The notes beneath the pieces are model-generated. The model was not told the origin of the DNA, did no database searches, and worked only from the letters and a program-made list of their open reading frames with translations. This document shows, one piece after another, positions 15,201 through 30,200 of a stretch of 64,000 nucleotides of DNA; the first letter of the stretch is position 1, and every line of letters starts with the position of its first letter. Source of the stretch: Membranipora membranacea. Taxonomy: Eukaryota; Bryozoa; Gymnolaemata; Cheilostomatida; Membraniporidae. The stretch is from positions 15,329,501 through 15,393,500 of the forward strand of contig OU612070.1 of the NCBI GenBank assembly GCA_914767715.1, read 5' to 3'. The position numbers and the translations under genes were made by a program.

Positions 15201-18200
15201 AGATCTGGATGGATCAAAGAACCACACGCCGACGCTGAGATTCTATTTGATCATGTAGCTCATGTCTTCAACTTCTGGTCTGCCTCCAATGTAAGGGTTT
15301 CATACTCTTGTTGATAAGTGGAGACCTTTGGGTTATAGGATGCCTTTATAATTTATGATTGTCATTAGTTTCATGTAAACACATTTCTGAGCCTTTAAAG
15401 TAAAATTGGTGATGAACGGATTTACGACAAGGATTTCAGTGAGGAGCGCAACGCCATGCCGTTATGTTGATACGTAGCCCTAGTGAATTAATGGCCATTT
15501 AATGAACCATCATAATGTAGATACAAGCGACTGATTTGTGAACTTAAAAATATGCAACCATAACAAAATCCCCTCATTATAACAATCCATTAAATTGTCT
15601 CCGGTCCATGGTAAAGCACACATTAAAAACCGTTGGCCGTCAGCATGAGTTTGTATCGCTGTATTATAATATTTATTGCAGACATTCAGAAGAGCTGAGA
15701 CAACATTTGTAAACATTAATGAGATCAACAACATGACACTGATAATGCCCAGTTCCAGTTCCACATCTTCGTCTGTCAAATCTGATGTACAGGCAGGAGA
15801 TAAGAAAACCAAGAAGAAGGGTAGAAAGAAAGGTGTGTTAGCCAATTAGACAATCTTTACATTTTAAATTTACTTGGTCAGTGTTGGAAATTGAGGTTTT
15901 AGATTCATTGCAGTGAATTTGCATAATATCACTCTAGAATACCAAGGGGCTTGATTGAAAAATTACATGAGAGCTGAAATGGACAACAAAAATCAGGACC
16001 GGTCAGGTTTTGGCTATTCATCAGGAGCGGGTCCGGTCGCCCTCGACGCTAAAGGTGGAGAAGTTGGATCAAAAATGATATGCATGTTCCTGAAATTTTT
16101 TTTTTCTAACATGTTTGAGTCGGTCCTCTTCCAATGTCTTTGTATGATAGCTTTTTAAGGTGCTGCTACCAGTCAGTCTCAAATTAATACATTTTACACA
16201 CAGAACAACCTGAAAGTCAATGTACTAAAAAGGACAGTGAATCTGGTATGGCAGAAAACTCTTTATTTGCCTTTACAGTCCACTGACTGTATAACATTGG
16301 AACTTTTATTACAATATTCATCCGTAGCTACATAGTGCTGGTTGCAACAAATGTTCCATATATAGAAGATTGTATTATTTGCATCGCCTGCAAAATGATG
16401 TTAATGGCGTATTTATTCAAAAGTGCTTTTCTGTGATTTTATTTTTGCAGAACCATGCCAACTATAGGTTTGCTTGTGCTTCAGTAATTTTCAAGGCTAG
16501 AAAGGCTAGTATGTATGGAAAGGCTTGATGCCTATGAGTTCCAGGGACCTGGACTAGGCCCGAATGTCCTTCATGTAAACAAGAAAAAAGCTTTTCATAC
16601 TGGGGGCCAAAATTGCTCCAAATAATCTGTAATGCGTTTTGTTAGCAACTCAATCCATGATGCAGTATTTTTTTTCTCACACAGCAACATATTATTCAGG
16701 CTAGATGCATTGTCTAGTTGCTATTAGCTTATGTGCTTTGTTAGTAATATTGCTAATTGTGACTCATTCAGCAACAGAAATATTTTCGCTATAAAGTTTA
16801 CTGGGCAATTTATGAATGCCATTTTTTAATGCTTGAAAATCGTTATTTGGCTGTTTTTCAAAGGAGCTGAAGATATCAATGGATTGCATGTGTATTTCAA
16901 GCTTACGCAGTTCTGGCAGGGTTTCTGGTGAAGTCAGATATCGTTTATAAATGGTTTCCTTTCAATCACCACAAGCAATCATTTTCTGTAGAAGGATTCA
17001 CAAGCTTGGTAGTTGCTGCCATAAAGAGACTTCTCCCAATAGGACTCAATGTATTCGGAGGCCCAGAACAGGAGCTGGTGCAGATGGCCAAGGAGAAGAT
17101 GATAGAGGTCAGTATCTAGGACATCCAGCAGTCACTTAAACTAGTAACAGAGCGATAATTATTCTAAAAATTAAGATTCTACGAGAGTGATTTATGTTAT
17201 GGCTTACTTTTTATAACGCTATATGCTAGTTACTGATATACAGTCTATTCTGTCGTATGGTCATAGCTGACCTCCAAAATCCTTAACCTGTTCTTCCTCT
17301 GGACAAACCTTTGATAGTTACCAGTAACCCTAGCCAATGAAGGCATTTTGTTTGGGTGGACTCTTGGACAACATGGCCATGGTCCTTTAATGGCTCCATT
17401 CCAAACAAAATGGCCGCCAAGGCTACAACAATCTTACAGCTTATTGGCCACTCCTGTTTTTAGATCTGCTGATTTTAATTTGTCTTAGTCATAATAACTC
17501 CTTATAACATAGCCCATTTCTTTATCTTCTCTATAGCTGGCTCGCCAGGAAGGAGTAAGCATTACCGTTAAACTCCTTCATGTAGTCATACTAAAAACTG
17601 TTCACTAATTTAATTGTCTGGATCAAATATTTACTGCTAAACATGCTATCCAGTTCAGGGAAGGGATTGCCATCATAGTCTTGTTTGCATTTCAAGCAAT
17701 ATCTTTCCAAAATGTTTCAACTTATAAGTTATGCGATGCCGTGTTATCGTGATCTTTGTGTCAACCGTAACAGAATTGATTAGGTTGCTGTTTCACCCTT
17801 GGAGGTTTTTATACTTATCACTACATAAATACTACTCCTCATCCAGACTAATCCAGACTTACAAAGAGACAGCCTTAAACCCATCCACATTGCTACCATA
17901 AGAGACCCAAAGCTTTTCCCTTCATTGACATGGCTTGGAAGTGGTCAAAACTCGATGACCCCCTTTGGATCTGCATGTGAATATTGTTCTTGACATGGCT
18001 ATGGTCAAAACTATTGTTTGTTTGTTCAGTAATTTAAGTTTTTTTAATTTGATTTTAATTTGACTAATTCGAAAAATGCTAGTGTATCGCTTAGATTTTT
18101 ACCTTGGTAATAATCATTTCATTTTGTTCACATGACCCTGACCTGAATTGTTTCTAGATGATAGAACAGCAAGCTCAAAGCATGGATATTTATGCCATCC

Positions 18201-21200
18201 AGGTAACAGCTTTTGTAGCAACGGCTGAATATCTGAACTTTTATCAACTATGTCTACTACTACAATGTGTTACTGAAGTTCTACTTAATTAACACAACCC
18301 GCGAGACAATCCTAAAAATAACTTGCAACTAAATTTAGCTTGAGTGCCATAGTTGTCTTTTGAGGGCGGTGATGCAACCCCTACCCAAAGAGAAAAATAT
18401 TTGGCACTCAAGCTAATCTTACTACTACGCTTCAAACTGATCCAAATTGCTTCATCCTCTCAAATTATTAATAAAAAATAAATTCATTTTGGAATAAAAG
18501 TGTTTTTTATTAATTCAGCTAATTACTAATCAAATTTTCTGTTTGAAATCCACAATTTCTGACATTGGCTCCATATCCTGGTTTCCATTGAAGCTTGGAT
18601 GTGTTCCTTGTACAAGTTACACACAAGTAATATGTTTAGGCCAATCACAATTTTTGAGGCGTGAATTGTGTTTTTTCAATGGTTTGGCTTGCAGTCCTGC
18701 TGCTTTCGTTGATGATATCGATGCTGATTTTATTTCTAAGTTTGACATTGTAGGCATGTACGTAGATAGATGACTAGAACTCACAGCTTTTGTTTCAATA
18801 ATTAAAAAAGCCAAGCTGGAAGCGTAGGCATCGACTGCACTCTCATTTGTTCAAAGTTTAGGGCTTTCAAAATATAGAATTCAGACGCGACTGCAAATTG
18901 ACATTGTAATTAAAATGTTTTTGGGAAAGTCTCCATATAGCCAATGTGCAGGCTCTGATATGATTTGGCTGTTGGGTGGGAAATACACCAGCCAGTCAGA
19001 GCCAATGCATTCGCTAGTCTCCACGGGGTTGTATTTGTTTGTTCAATGCATGTTGTTAATTAGCCGTTCATTTGTAGCTCAATTTTTATATGGTAGTCTA
19101 CATGGTTCTGCGTCTTCATTCTCCCCCTAAGTTAAACCTGTAGATTGGCTTGTCAGAGGAAATGATATATCTGGGTTACCTCTAGTCGACATTGTTATAT
19201 CTGGCATCGTCATGCATGGTCTGCTCGTTTTCTAACTGGACCTAGTACCAGTACTGGTACTAGCTAAACTTCTAGTTCTGGTACTAGTTAATTCACTAGT
19301 ACTGGTATTAATTATATTACTAGTTCTGGTACTAGCTAAGTTACTAGTTCTGGAGCTATTGAAAAACAGAACATGTTTCCCTCTGATGAGAGCAACCAAA
19401 TGATGCTATCCCCTGTTGATTATGCAAATCTACTACTAATTCATCAAATAAAAACATCCTAACACTAATTGTTTGTAACCCATATGGGCTTCACCAAAGA
19501 TTTTGTTCCCAGTTTTGATTCAATAACATGCAAGAGCTTACCCAAACACTAAACCATTGCCCTGGGATAATGGTCAGAACCCAATGAAAAACCATCTTAC
19601 TGTTGATAGCCAATGAAGTAATTCTTTCTCCGGTTTGTAGAAGGAGCCAGAGGTTGATATTGAGGATCTGTTGAGAGTAACGGTGGCATCTGATAGCAAG
19701 GTAAAGCATGACCCATTTTTGGTCACCCATAATTCTTTCATTTTCTGTTTGTTGATTCATGTTTTCTCACTGCTTTTCCCCCGGCTGATCCACAAAGATA
19801 TAAAATCCCGGGACTTCCTTCAAAAATATGGTTTCTGAACAAATTAATACAGCTTGAATGAGGGTTTCACGCTGATTTTCATGAGATGATAGCGCTTTGG
19901 GGTCAGAAACTAACATAACCCATTGGAATTTCCAATGTAACATCCTTTTCCAATCATCATTCATCATGTGGTGTTTCATGTTTTGTAACAGGGAAATATG
20001 GTATTCTGCGGTTTAACAAGTGATATTATTCTTAGCTTTCAAACACTCTATATTTTTCCAGAGGTTTGGATTGGTATGTAGATTTTTTCATTTTTAATAG
20101 GAATGGTTAAGGGCTCGCTGGTTTTTTTGTTTACAATAGAACAATGTTATACAGAAAACTTGTCCTCCCCCAACACATTCCATATCCTCTCCATAGTCTA
20201 GCATGTTGATACAGATGAATATGAAATTATCCCTTCACAACATTCCAAACCATAACACATCTGACTAATTCATACTGAAATTATGTAATGTATGTCTCAT
20301 TTATGGTGTCAGCTACGATAGTATTGCTAGCAAAAACCTTTTGACATTAAATAGAATTAATTGGTGCATCTTCCTAATTCTCCATCAACCAATCAAAGCC
20401 TTAACTTGACACAACTGTAAATTTAACATCCCGATTTTGCATGCATTGACATTGTTTACGTACTTGATTTAACATAACTGTTTGGGCTTCTGTGTCTTCC
20501 AATGTGCAACTTGGGGTGTTGAGAATCGTAAACAACTTGCCCAGGGTCTGCATTGTCACTTGGACCACTTGACCACTCTTACAGTAACATTTGTAAGTGA
20601 TGGTGTTGTTATCTCTACCAAGGTCACCGCTCTTCTCCACACTGTAAGGGAAGGTCTTGCATGATTTCCTGAAACAAATCAAGACTGCCTCCAAATTAAT
20701 AAGCTAAATGGTTTTTCTGTCCAGTCCAAAGTATATCTTCAACCATCAGCCATTTTGGATATCATGGCTTTGAGATAGCCATCAGCTAGTGAAATAGAAG
20801 TAATTCCTACCTTTGATGCACTAAGATTCAACCCAATTCTGTGACAAACAGCCAGTAGGCGGTGATGATGATGATGATGATTATGATTATGATGATGATG
20901 ATGATGAAGCTGACTGTGGCAAATCCTTTCCTAAGGAGTGCCTACCATACCTACCTTACATATCTAGAATAATAATTGTTTCAGCCTATGACCAAATGTT
21001 ATAATGTTACCTCTACAGGATTTTGATCCAAAGAACAGATGGCAGAAAGCACTTTATCTGAAGATGGGAAAAAGCAGACCAAGCTTTGCTGACCTCGTCA
21101 CCAATGTTATGTCCCAGGAGGCTCTGATTGAGAAGATAATGACTACAGCTAAAGTACTTTATGGTCTCCATCTGGTAAGAGCAATAGCCCAAAATCACTC

Positions 21201-24200
21201 ATTTTGTCAGCCCCTTCATGTTTGTTGGTGATTATTATTTAAACTTGATATAGTCACTGTTTTTACTTTCAATAAAGAGGGAAGTTCCTACTGCTCCATA
21301 TGCCCTAGATGATACTTTCTAAATTCGCAATATCATGCAGGTTCACTTCATCAATTGCAGATGAGGTTTTCTTAGCTGATGTTGAAACTATGATGGTTTT
21401 CTAGTTTAGGTCATCCAGAATCATTCCATTCTTCAGCATTACCTTGAATTTGTATATTTACTGTTAAGATCAACGTAGGCCGGATATGGCTTGGCCCTAG
21501 GGTAGGTAGAACATTCACTGAGTAACGCCATTCCAAAACCACCTCTCGTTCTACTTCTTGATGTCCTATGCTCCTACACCACAAGCAAAATATGAGATGT
21601 GCTCTCCCATATTCTCGGCATGAGTGTAGTCCCTGTCTGTCAGTTCAAGCGATGACTGTAAGTCCCAGACAGATCCTGAAAATATCTTAGATTAGTCCCT
21701 GGCCAAGTCTAAAACATGTCACATCCTCCCAATCTTACCCAGTACTCGGAATACAGTCAATGCATCTTATGTTTCGGTTCAGAATTTGTCCGATTGAATT
21801 ATCCCTGATTGGTCTCAAATAATCCCAGGGCTGTCTCTGAAACTACCATTTCTTACCTCAGCTTAGCCTAGAATCTGGCGAGCAGCAAAACGTACCAAGA
21901 AAAAAGACACAAATGCTGAATTCTGCGACTTGAAATTTGATAGGAGACCTTAAAATCATGTCACCGGGAGAGCACATCTCATCCTCTAAAAGACATTGTT
22001 CAGCTATGCAAAACAAGCTTTATCTTGCTTAGATTGTACTTTGTGCCTTCTGATGTCCTAACTGAATGTTGCATGAGGTCTAAGCTCTTTACAGATCAAT
22101 GATACACAGCTGGGATTAAGTCATTTTGAGTTCATTCAAGTCATGACTCAACTCCAAGTCGTTTTCTCAATCACTTAAGGAATTACCTTGGCCTATTATG
22201 AGGCCCCCTCCAAAATACTACCATGATACTTAATGAAGACAAGGTTTTGAAATATTTTGAGTCGCACCAGTCACATTTTGCATTGCCATTCATAAAGGGG
22301 ACCATGTTGGATATTGCTATGCATCCAGTCCTGTGGGTAATTGGATAACTGAACAATAATCGTGGATGCAATGAACAGATATAGTAGTCATTACCAGCAG
22401 CTTAATTAAGTAGAAACTGGTAGCAAAATCTTGGAATCATGGCTTCATACCCCGACGTTGGTCTCTTGCTTTGGGCTTTACTACGTTGTCAGATTGGTCC
22501 CTTTGCACTGCTGGTAATGTGATAAAAGAAACGGCTTCAACTAATTTTCTATTGTATTTTTCTGCTTTCATTTGTTGTTGTAATTTATATTAATATGTAC
22601 TGACACAGAACTAGTGACTCCCCTTTGTAGGATCTGTTGTTTGGTGTAAGTCTAACTAGTATTTGTGAGTCATTGTATCAACCGAGTGGTAAAGAGTAGT
22701 CAAAACTTTAAATTTTCTTAATATTTCAACACTTTTTACCCTGTGTTTTTTTCTACCCATTAGCTTAATTGCCAGGTCATCGAGAGGTAGAAATTATTGG
22801 CGTATAAGCGTTGGTTTTTTATCATCAAAGCCCGAAGGCAGTGCGCAATGTTTACATGGCTGTTTTATTTAATTTTAATGACAGGTTAGGTTCATGGTGA
22901 GTTTGGCGTAGCGGTCTATTTTTGGTGGCACCGGTGTCCTTAGGATCGACCCAATGAGATAAATATATATTATATCCTTGACTTGACATCTGGCTTTTAA
23001 AGAACTCTTTCATATTTGTTCAGGGGAGACAAGTCAAAATAAAATATGTCTGGCATTCTTGAATTGCTGTTTGAATAATCCTCACTATTTTTAAATTGAC
23101 GTACTGTGCGCAAAAAACACCAAGGAAACTAAAGAACTGGAAATAGAAAGTATTAATATTTATCTCATTGATCTGTCAGCTAGCTGACACTTCTCTCAAG
23201 TGCTCACAACTTCTACCTAAGAACATTTCTTGGCTCAACATAACGCTCTATCTAACAAAGTTAATCGTTGCTAGAACACTCATATTTACATTTTACATTA
23301 TTTTTGAGAGAAATAACACATCAGTTGCTTGGTAAGGTTGTGCCCATTAACAAGTAAAAAACCAAGATATACTATAATCCCTAAAGTTTTTATATGTCTA
23401 TGGTGAAGCTTAGTTTTCACTAGGCTTTGGGTAAGGAATCATGGGAGAGGAGGTCATTTAATTGCGCAAAACTGCTTGCTTGTCCTTGCCAAGATGCGGG
23501 AGACCGGACAAAGGTCTCGTCCAATGCTCACTCCTTGATGGAACTATTTAGCTGCTCAGGGAGTATTTAGGGAATCAATTTCCCTGATTGAATGACCCCC
23601 CCCCCCTCCTCCTCCTTGATCGCTGATGGTATCAGATGGGAACTTGGCTACTGCCAATATACCTGGACGTTACTGGCAGCAGATGTGTCATTTTGACAAA
23701 CTTACTGATAAAGAATTTAAAACAGCTTCATCCGATTGTATACATAGCCTCAATTCTTATTCTGTTTTGATGTGTGTCTGTCACTCTTTAGAACTCCAGA
23801 AGTTTTTTTTGAAAGACTATATTTTACATTCTTCTCAATCCACCGCACTGCTCTCGCGCTTAGCTAACCTCAATGCAGTGTTTTATTTTTAAACATTTTT
23901 ATCACTTTCTACCTTCAGTCTGAGTTTTTATATCGATTGGAGGTAAGAGCTAGTGCATTCAAAGGTCAAAGGTTGCATCCTCCCTGAATAAAGCTCACCA
24001 TCCACTGGTTATCGGCTACACAGCATGCAATGCATGAGTAGATCAATTCTTCCAGCAACTGAATAGTGCAAGGAATTCTACATGAATAATGCAGGAACCA
24101 GATCATACGCTATTAAACGTATGTTCCTCTACTTCCTCTACAGCAGAGCTTCACCCTCAAATCGAACAATTTTTAAGAGTTTATTTTGTCAATTTAGGTG

Positions 24201-27200
24201 GAACATCCGTTGTCGATGCTTGGCTCAAATTGGAAGAAGGTGATATCCACGCAGAGGAAGAAGGCAGTGATGGCATGTTTCAGAATGGTACCATTACACA
24301 ATCTGCACCGCCACAGGGCTATCAATCTCTTCATGAGCGCTTACTCTGACATCTGGCTCTGCAATATGGAGTGGAATCAGACAAAACTCATAGAAGACCT
24401 CACTGTAAGGATACATATATTTACTTATAAAAATACTGTTTAGTGAGATCCTGTTGAATTGCATTTAATGCATTCACTGTTTTGTAATTATGCAGTGCAT
24501 TATGTATTACATTATGCAGTGCATTATGTTTTACATTATACATTGCATTATCCATTGTATAATGAAATGTATTATGCATTATGTATTGCATTATGCATTA
24601 TGATATCACATTCACTGCATTGCGTACGTTCATTGCACTGCATAACGTCATCTCATGAATTGATTATGTTGTTGTTACATTCAGCTGGTGCAAAAGGTAG
24701 ACACTACTATTATGTCATGAATTTAACTGTCCACAGAGCTTTGCCCGTATATGGATTAGTAAATGTTTGCCATACTGGGTAAATCATTACAAACATTTAT
24801 ATGTATAATATGTATACAACTGCGACCAGTGTATTAGTGTGTATCATAGGTTTCCAAGTAACATGAATATGTATGCAGTTATATGTGAATCCGTGTGTGT
24901 GTGTGTATATGTATCTTGCTGGAATATATTTTTTGTATGCATATGTGTATACATTATGCGTATACATCATGTGATATTCTCTGTTCTACAGGAAGGTGAC
25001 GGAGAGGATGAGGGGGAAGAGGCGACTTCAGCAGAGTCATCTGATGAGGTGGTAGTAATTCCTGACCCTCTAAAGCAGCTGGTACAAGCTCTGAGTAGAC
25101 AGGCTCAGGCTGATCAGAGTACAGGAGCTATCGCTGATGATGATCTCTATCTACGTAAGTTGTCTCCCCTGATGAGAATTCAGACCATTGGATTAGGAAA
25201 TAACGCAGAATCAGACATGGAACTGTTATATACCGTCATACATTTCTGATAATCTTTTCATACCATAAATTTTGATTCTCCAAAGAGCTTTACACGTATA
25301 TGAGTATATGGGTGTGACTACTTCCAGGAAGATCTGGTCAATGCTACTGAGGTAGTTCCAGACAAAGGTTGCACTGTGAATTTCATTTTGTCAAATTTAG
25401 TTGCTTCTCTTAAGTATACTGGAATACTCTCCTCCATTTCGGAATCTCCTGGCACTGAATCATCCTCAATTATTAAGGTGCTGAGGCGCCTACAACCCAA
25501 CCCCTTCAGATGCATTAATCTATTGAACATTGAGTTTTATTTTATTTTGATTCAATTTGCTCACAGAGTACACAGATATCATGGGTAAGAGCTGTAGTGG
25601 TGAGGATGAAGAAGAAGACGGGGACGGCGAGGAGGAGACCCTATCATTCCAGGTATGTTATGATACAGGGGATCTAAGGCTTGCTCTTTTCTTGCAATAG
25701 ATATACATGAATATTGCTTTATAATGTCTTTTCAATTTCCATTCTTACTGCTATGATTCATGTACACTCTCAGCCCACGAAGGTTTAGCATCTTGTCTAT
25801 GAGTTTGATGCCGCCATTTCTGACAGTCATGTCATCCGTGTTGAGTGTTCATTATTTGGTGTGAGTTTGAATTGATTGTTCACAGAAAAATATCGGAGTC
25901 TCCGTTGCATGATAATAATATATGAAACACCAAATCACTGATTATGCATACATTCATTCTGATATACAGTTTTTAGTCTGATTAACTAGCCCCACAAATA
26001 ATACTATTTCAAGCGATCAATTGTAAATGACCTTGAACTTCGGATTTGATTGGTTTTGCTAACTGTGAATGGCTAGGCTTGAACCTTTTTACTATTTTTT
26101 GGTCTATCACTTTGAAATGTTGTGTCTTGCATTGATTTTGGTGATTAATTACCAATCCATCTGCTGTTTGCAAAGCTTCGTTTCACTTGGTTTACCCCAG
26201 ATGCACATTTCAAATATCAAGGTAAATTTTTTGCCTTCTACTTTATGTATTTAGTTTTCAGCGAAATCTGTATTCTATTTGTGTCACTTGTCAGCTAACT
26301 CACATTCAAATGCCACTTCACTCCAAAAAAACATTCACCTTCATCGACAAATCATGCATATGATTTGTAGGGATTTATGAAATCGGACTTGTTATATTCT
26401 TGTCCATTTTCTCATGCTTGGTCGCCTCCCCCGCCCCTCTCAAATCTTTACCCCTATAACCCCCTATAACTTTTCATCCCTTTGGAGAGTGGCATAAAGT
26501 TAGCTGACAATGACGCAAGCTGTAGTCCATATTGTAATGCATAATGCATGGAAGTTGTTTGCAGTTTCAGTTAAACTCCAGTTTAGTTTCTATTCTTGAG
26601 CTTCAGTTATTACCATAGACCATAGACATAATACATGAGCTTCAGTTCTTACCATAGACCATAGACATAATACATTGAAATTTTTTTATATTATCTCTAT
26701 GGCTATAATCCTTTGTCCATACTCCATACTGTATGTGTGTGCATGTTAGCATGACTTGTTCGACAAAATCACCTTCAAATGGTATACTGTTACACCGTAG
26801 CGTAAAACGTTAGTAGCAAATTAAGTAAATGTCTTACATAGACCAAGAAGTTAGCGGAACTCCTTGCATAGACTTAGAACCAGAGAGCATGATACAATCA
26901 AACTATGCCATCCATCCTCCTATCAGTTTAGTAAGGAACTAGTTGTGATTTAGTAGGCAACTCCTGTAGATCATAAAACCTAGGGCAGTCCGCTCATACA
27001 GTCTCCCGATATTAGGGTAGTGTTAATTAACATGTGTGATAGTATATGTTGAAATCATGTCCCCTAAAAAAGTGCCCTCAAAAATTATCGCCTTACATGT
27101 TTTGATCAGACTATATTTCGCCCAAGGTTTTGAACATTGCCGATATGTTTCATTTATAGGGCATGCAAGGTGGATTGAGGTTTTATGGCTGTCACTAAGA

Positions 27201-30200
27201 TACGAAACATGCCTTTTGGCTGGCATACCACAATAAGTGTACCTTTACTTCAACCCGTAAATCTAAAGTTAGGCTGCGTGTGTAAAATAGTTTGATTCAA
27301 GGGCGCATCTGTATTCATTATTCTTCACTCACCTTAGGAGCAAGAAATGCAGAAACAGAAGTTGCTATTTGAGCAGGGACGGCTGGCTAACAGAGCATCA
27401 GCTGAAATGTTACTGCTGTATATCAGCGCCTCCAAGGTCAGTCAGAGGTCATCGTGAGAATGTCAAAATCAGATATCTCAAGTTTTCTCAATCGATCTCT
27501 TTCTAGTCACCTCTTCAGTAGACTCACAAAGTTTGAATGATAAAGTTGGTAGTTTGTTGAAAGGTAGTAGTGGCATGTTTTTTAGTAGTAGAGTTATCTC
27601 AAGTATTTGATTGCTTGATCTGATTGGTTGATAAAAAGAAAGCTGCTTTGTGATTGGTTGAAAAATAAAGATGGACAGATAAGGTAATTGATGAGTGTCT
27701 GTTGTAGGGAGTACCTGGACCGATGGTATCTCATACTATAGACTGTGGTATAGCTCTCTTACTCGGTGGTAATGTAGACGTACAACAGAAGATGTTAGAT
27801 CATCTGCAGGAGAAGAAGGATGTCGGATTCTTCATCGCCATGTCTGGATTTATGCAGCAGTGCAGGTATGAGTTTCAACTGTATTATCTGTGAAATTTAA
27901 ATCAATCAAAAGTTTGAAGTGATATTCTTGTTGCATTTGATTAATATGAATGCTGCGTTTTCACACCCGACATGCTGGAATAGATCCCTTATGCCTCTTT
28001 GATTATAAGAATAGCCGAAAATCCGGTGGCAAGGGCATAGGCGCGACTTGAGTCCCAATGTCCCAGCAACTCTACTCTAGAGGGGATAACTCTCTCCGCA
28101 ATGAAGACTTAGAGTTGGTTGATATTATTTAGGGCTTCACATTCCAAAGATATACAGAAGCTTTCTGAAATGTTATACCCGAACTTCTCTAACTGCTCAT
28201 TTCCTTTTACATCTGTATGCCGAGGTTTTGAACTATGTTGCATGAAACTTTAATGCAAGGTTATCATATTCAAATGGGATTTTACTTAAAGTTTTCACAC
28301 CAAATTTGTGTATGAGCTGTAAGTCACATTTGTGTTTTACTGTTACAGTGTGTTAGACTTAGATGCCTTTGAGCGTACAAATAAAGCTGAGAGTTTAGGA
28401 GTTGTCTCCACCGATGGCAGTTCGAGTAACTCTGGAGAGAATCTTCAGGATGCTGACTTCACTTGTAAACTATTCAGATTCTTACAGCTTCTTTGTGAGG
28501 GTCACAACGCAAGTAAGTTAGTGCAGTCACACCCTACTCAATTACAATCACCTTCCCACAATGCAACTTGAGAATGGGCTCTGATTCTCGATGAGATTAA
28601 AGCAAAAAGTAACGGGATTACATCGATAAAGTCTCCATGGGAACTCCTGAAAGTTGTATTGCTGGATATTCTTTGATAGTAGGCTTGCGAACTAAATGTT
28701 ATAATATACTCACCAAGTAACAGGTCCAGGTAACAGTCCCCCTCCTTGGTGTAAGGATTAATGCGTTATCTACCATTCTATTCAAAAACGGTATTAACAC
28801 TGACTCCAGTCATCATTCAGCAGTCATTTCATTCTGCTCACTTCTTTGTGCATTCAATACGGACTATCTGTGATGTTAGCTTCGCCGTCTAAAATCTACC
28901 ACATTGCAAATTCACCTCTGTCATTCATCTTTGTAGATTGGCAGAACTATCTGAGGACGCAGGTTGGAAACAACACAACAGTGAACTTAGTAATCAGTAC
29001 AGTAGATTACCTGCTGCGTATTCAGGAGTCTATGATGGACTTCTACTGGCACTACTCTGGTAAAGAGACCATTGATGATGCAGGAAAACTGAACTTCATC
29101 AGAGCTATCAGAGTGGGAAAACAGTTATTCGCCGCTCTTACTGAGTATATTCAGGTAACTAAAAGTAATAATTTTGTTCTAGGGATGACCACAGTTTATT
29201 TGCGACAAATTTGTTCTCTCATGACTGGCGTCATGAGAAACCCTTTGAGTGGTCCATTTTTACTACTTGCTACATTCAGTTAGGCTGCAGTATGTTGGAA
29301 GATCTGTGTCGCTTCATCTATTGCTTTTTTGATGCCACAATGATTACACACTAGGTGCTCTCTGATTTGGTCGATCATTTATCTGTTGTTATCAATTTGT
29401 GGTCAGAATCTTGTCATAATTTGCTAAACAAGCGGCAATGTTGCTAAATATACTTCTATGAAATAACTTTTTACCAATCAAGCCAGCAAATATTATTTTT
29501 AACATTTACAAATCACATTATATTGCTCACTAACCAGCATATTACTGCTCATCTTCGAGTCAGTGAGAGTATACAATACAATATACAATACAATGACATA
29601 CAATACAACATACAATACAATGACATACAATTAAATATACAATACAATACATATACTTACAGGGACCTTGTCAGGGTAATCAGCTGACTCTAGCACACAG
29701 TAGGCTGTGGGATGCTGTCGGAGGATTCTTATTTATCTTCGCTCACATGCAGGATAAACTGTCACGAGATCCTGAGCAGCTCGAACTGCTTAGGGAGTTC
29801 ATGAACCTGCAGAAGGAGATGATGATCATGTTACTATCCATGCTCGAAGGTTTGTTACTTCTCGAGTAGATTCACCCCAAGATTATCTATTTTTCTTCAA
29901 AATAACACAAATAACCTGAAAGCGGGCCCAACTTTAGAGGCTTGTCAATATACAAATCATCTCGATACCTCCAGTTGAAAACTCGTAAAACGTTTCGAAA
30001 AACGTAGCAACGGCCCATTTTTAAACAATCCTACACACTAGGTTATTGCTTGAAAACCTCTTTAGGGCCCTTGCTCTTCATCTAAGGCCTAGGATTTGTG
30101 CTTTTCTTCAGACAGTACTAACTATCATGAACCGGGTTTTTGTTGCAATCCTTATATACTTGAGTGTGACGGCTCAAGTTACAGTTGATGATCAATGATG

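Larger units (their letters stand above)
21175..24197 (+). other. RyR intron 24 (3.0 kb)
   Basis: The longest RyR intron in the window. It has a C-rich run at 23597-23605 and two short exon-like segments listed separately; otherwise nothing I recognise. A small exon could be missed here. Confidence 0.7.

Noticed and set aside
15510-15845. 111-codon frame on the - strand
   Set aside because: Antisense overlap of RyR exon 21; chance frame.
25328-25351. 24-nt segment with CTTCCAG acceptor and GTAGTT donor in RyR intron 26
   Set aside because: In the phase set by exon 26 it reads into a TGA. It could only be a poison exon, and the donor is weak.
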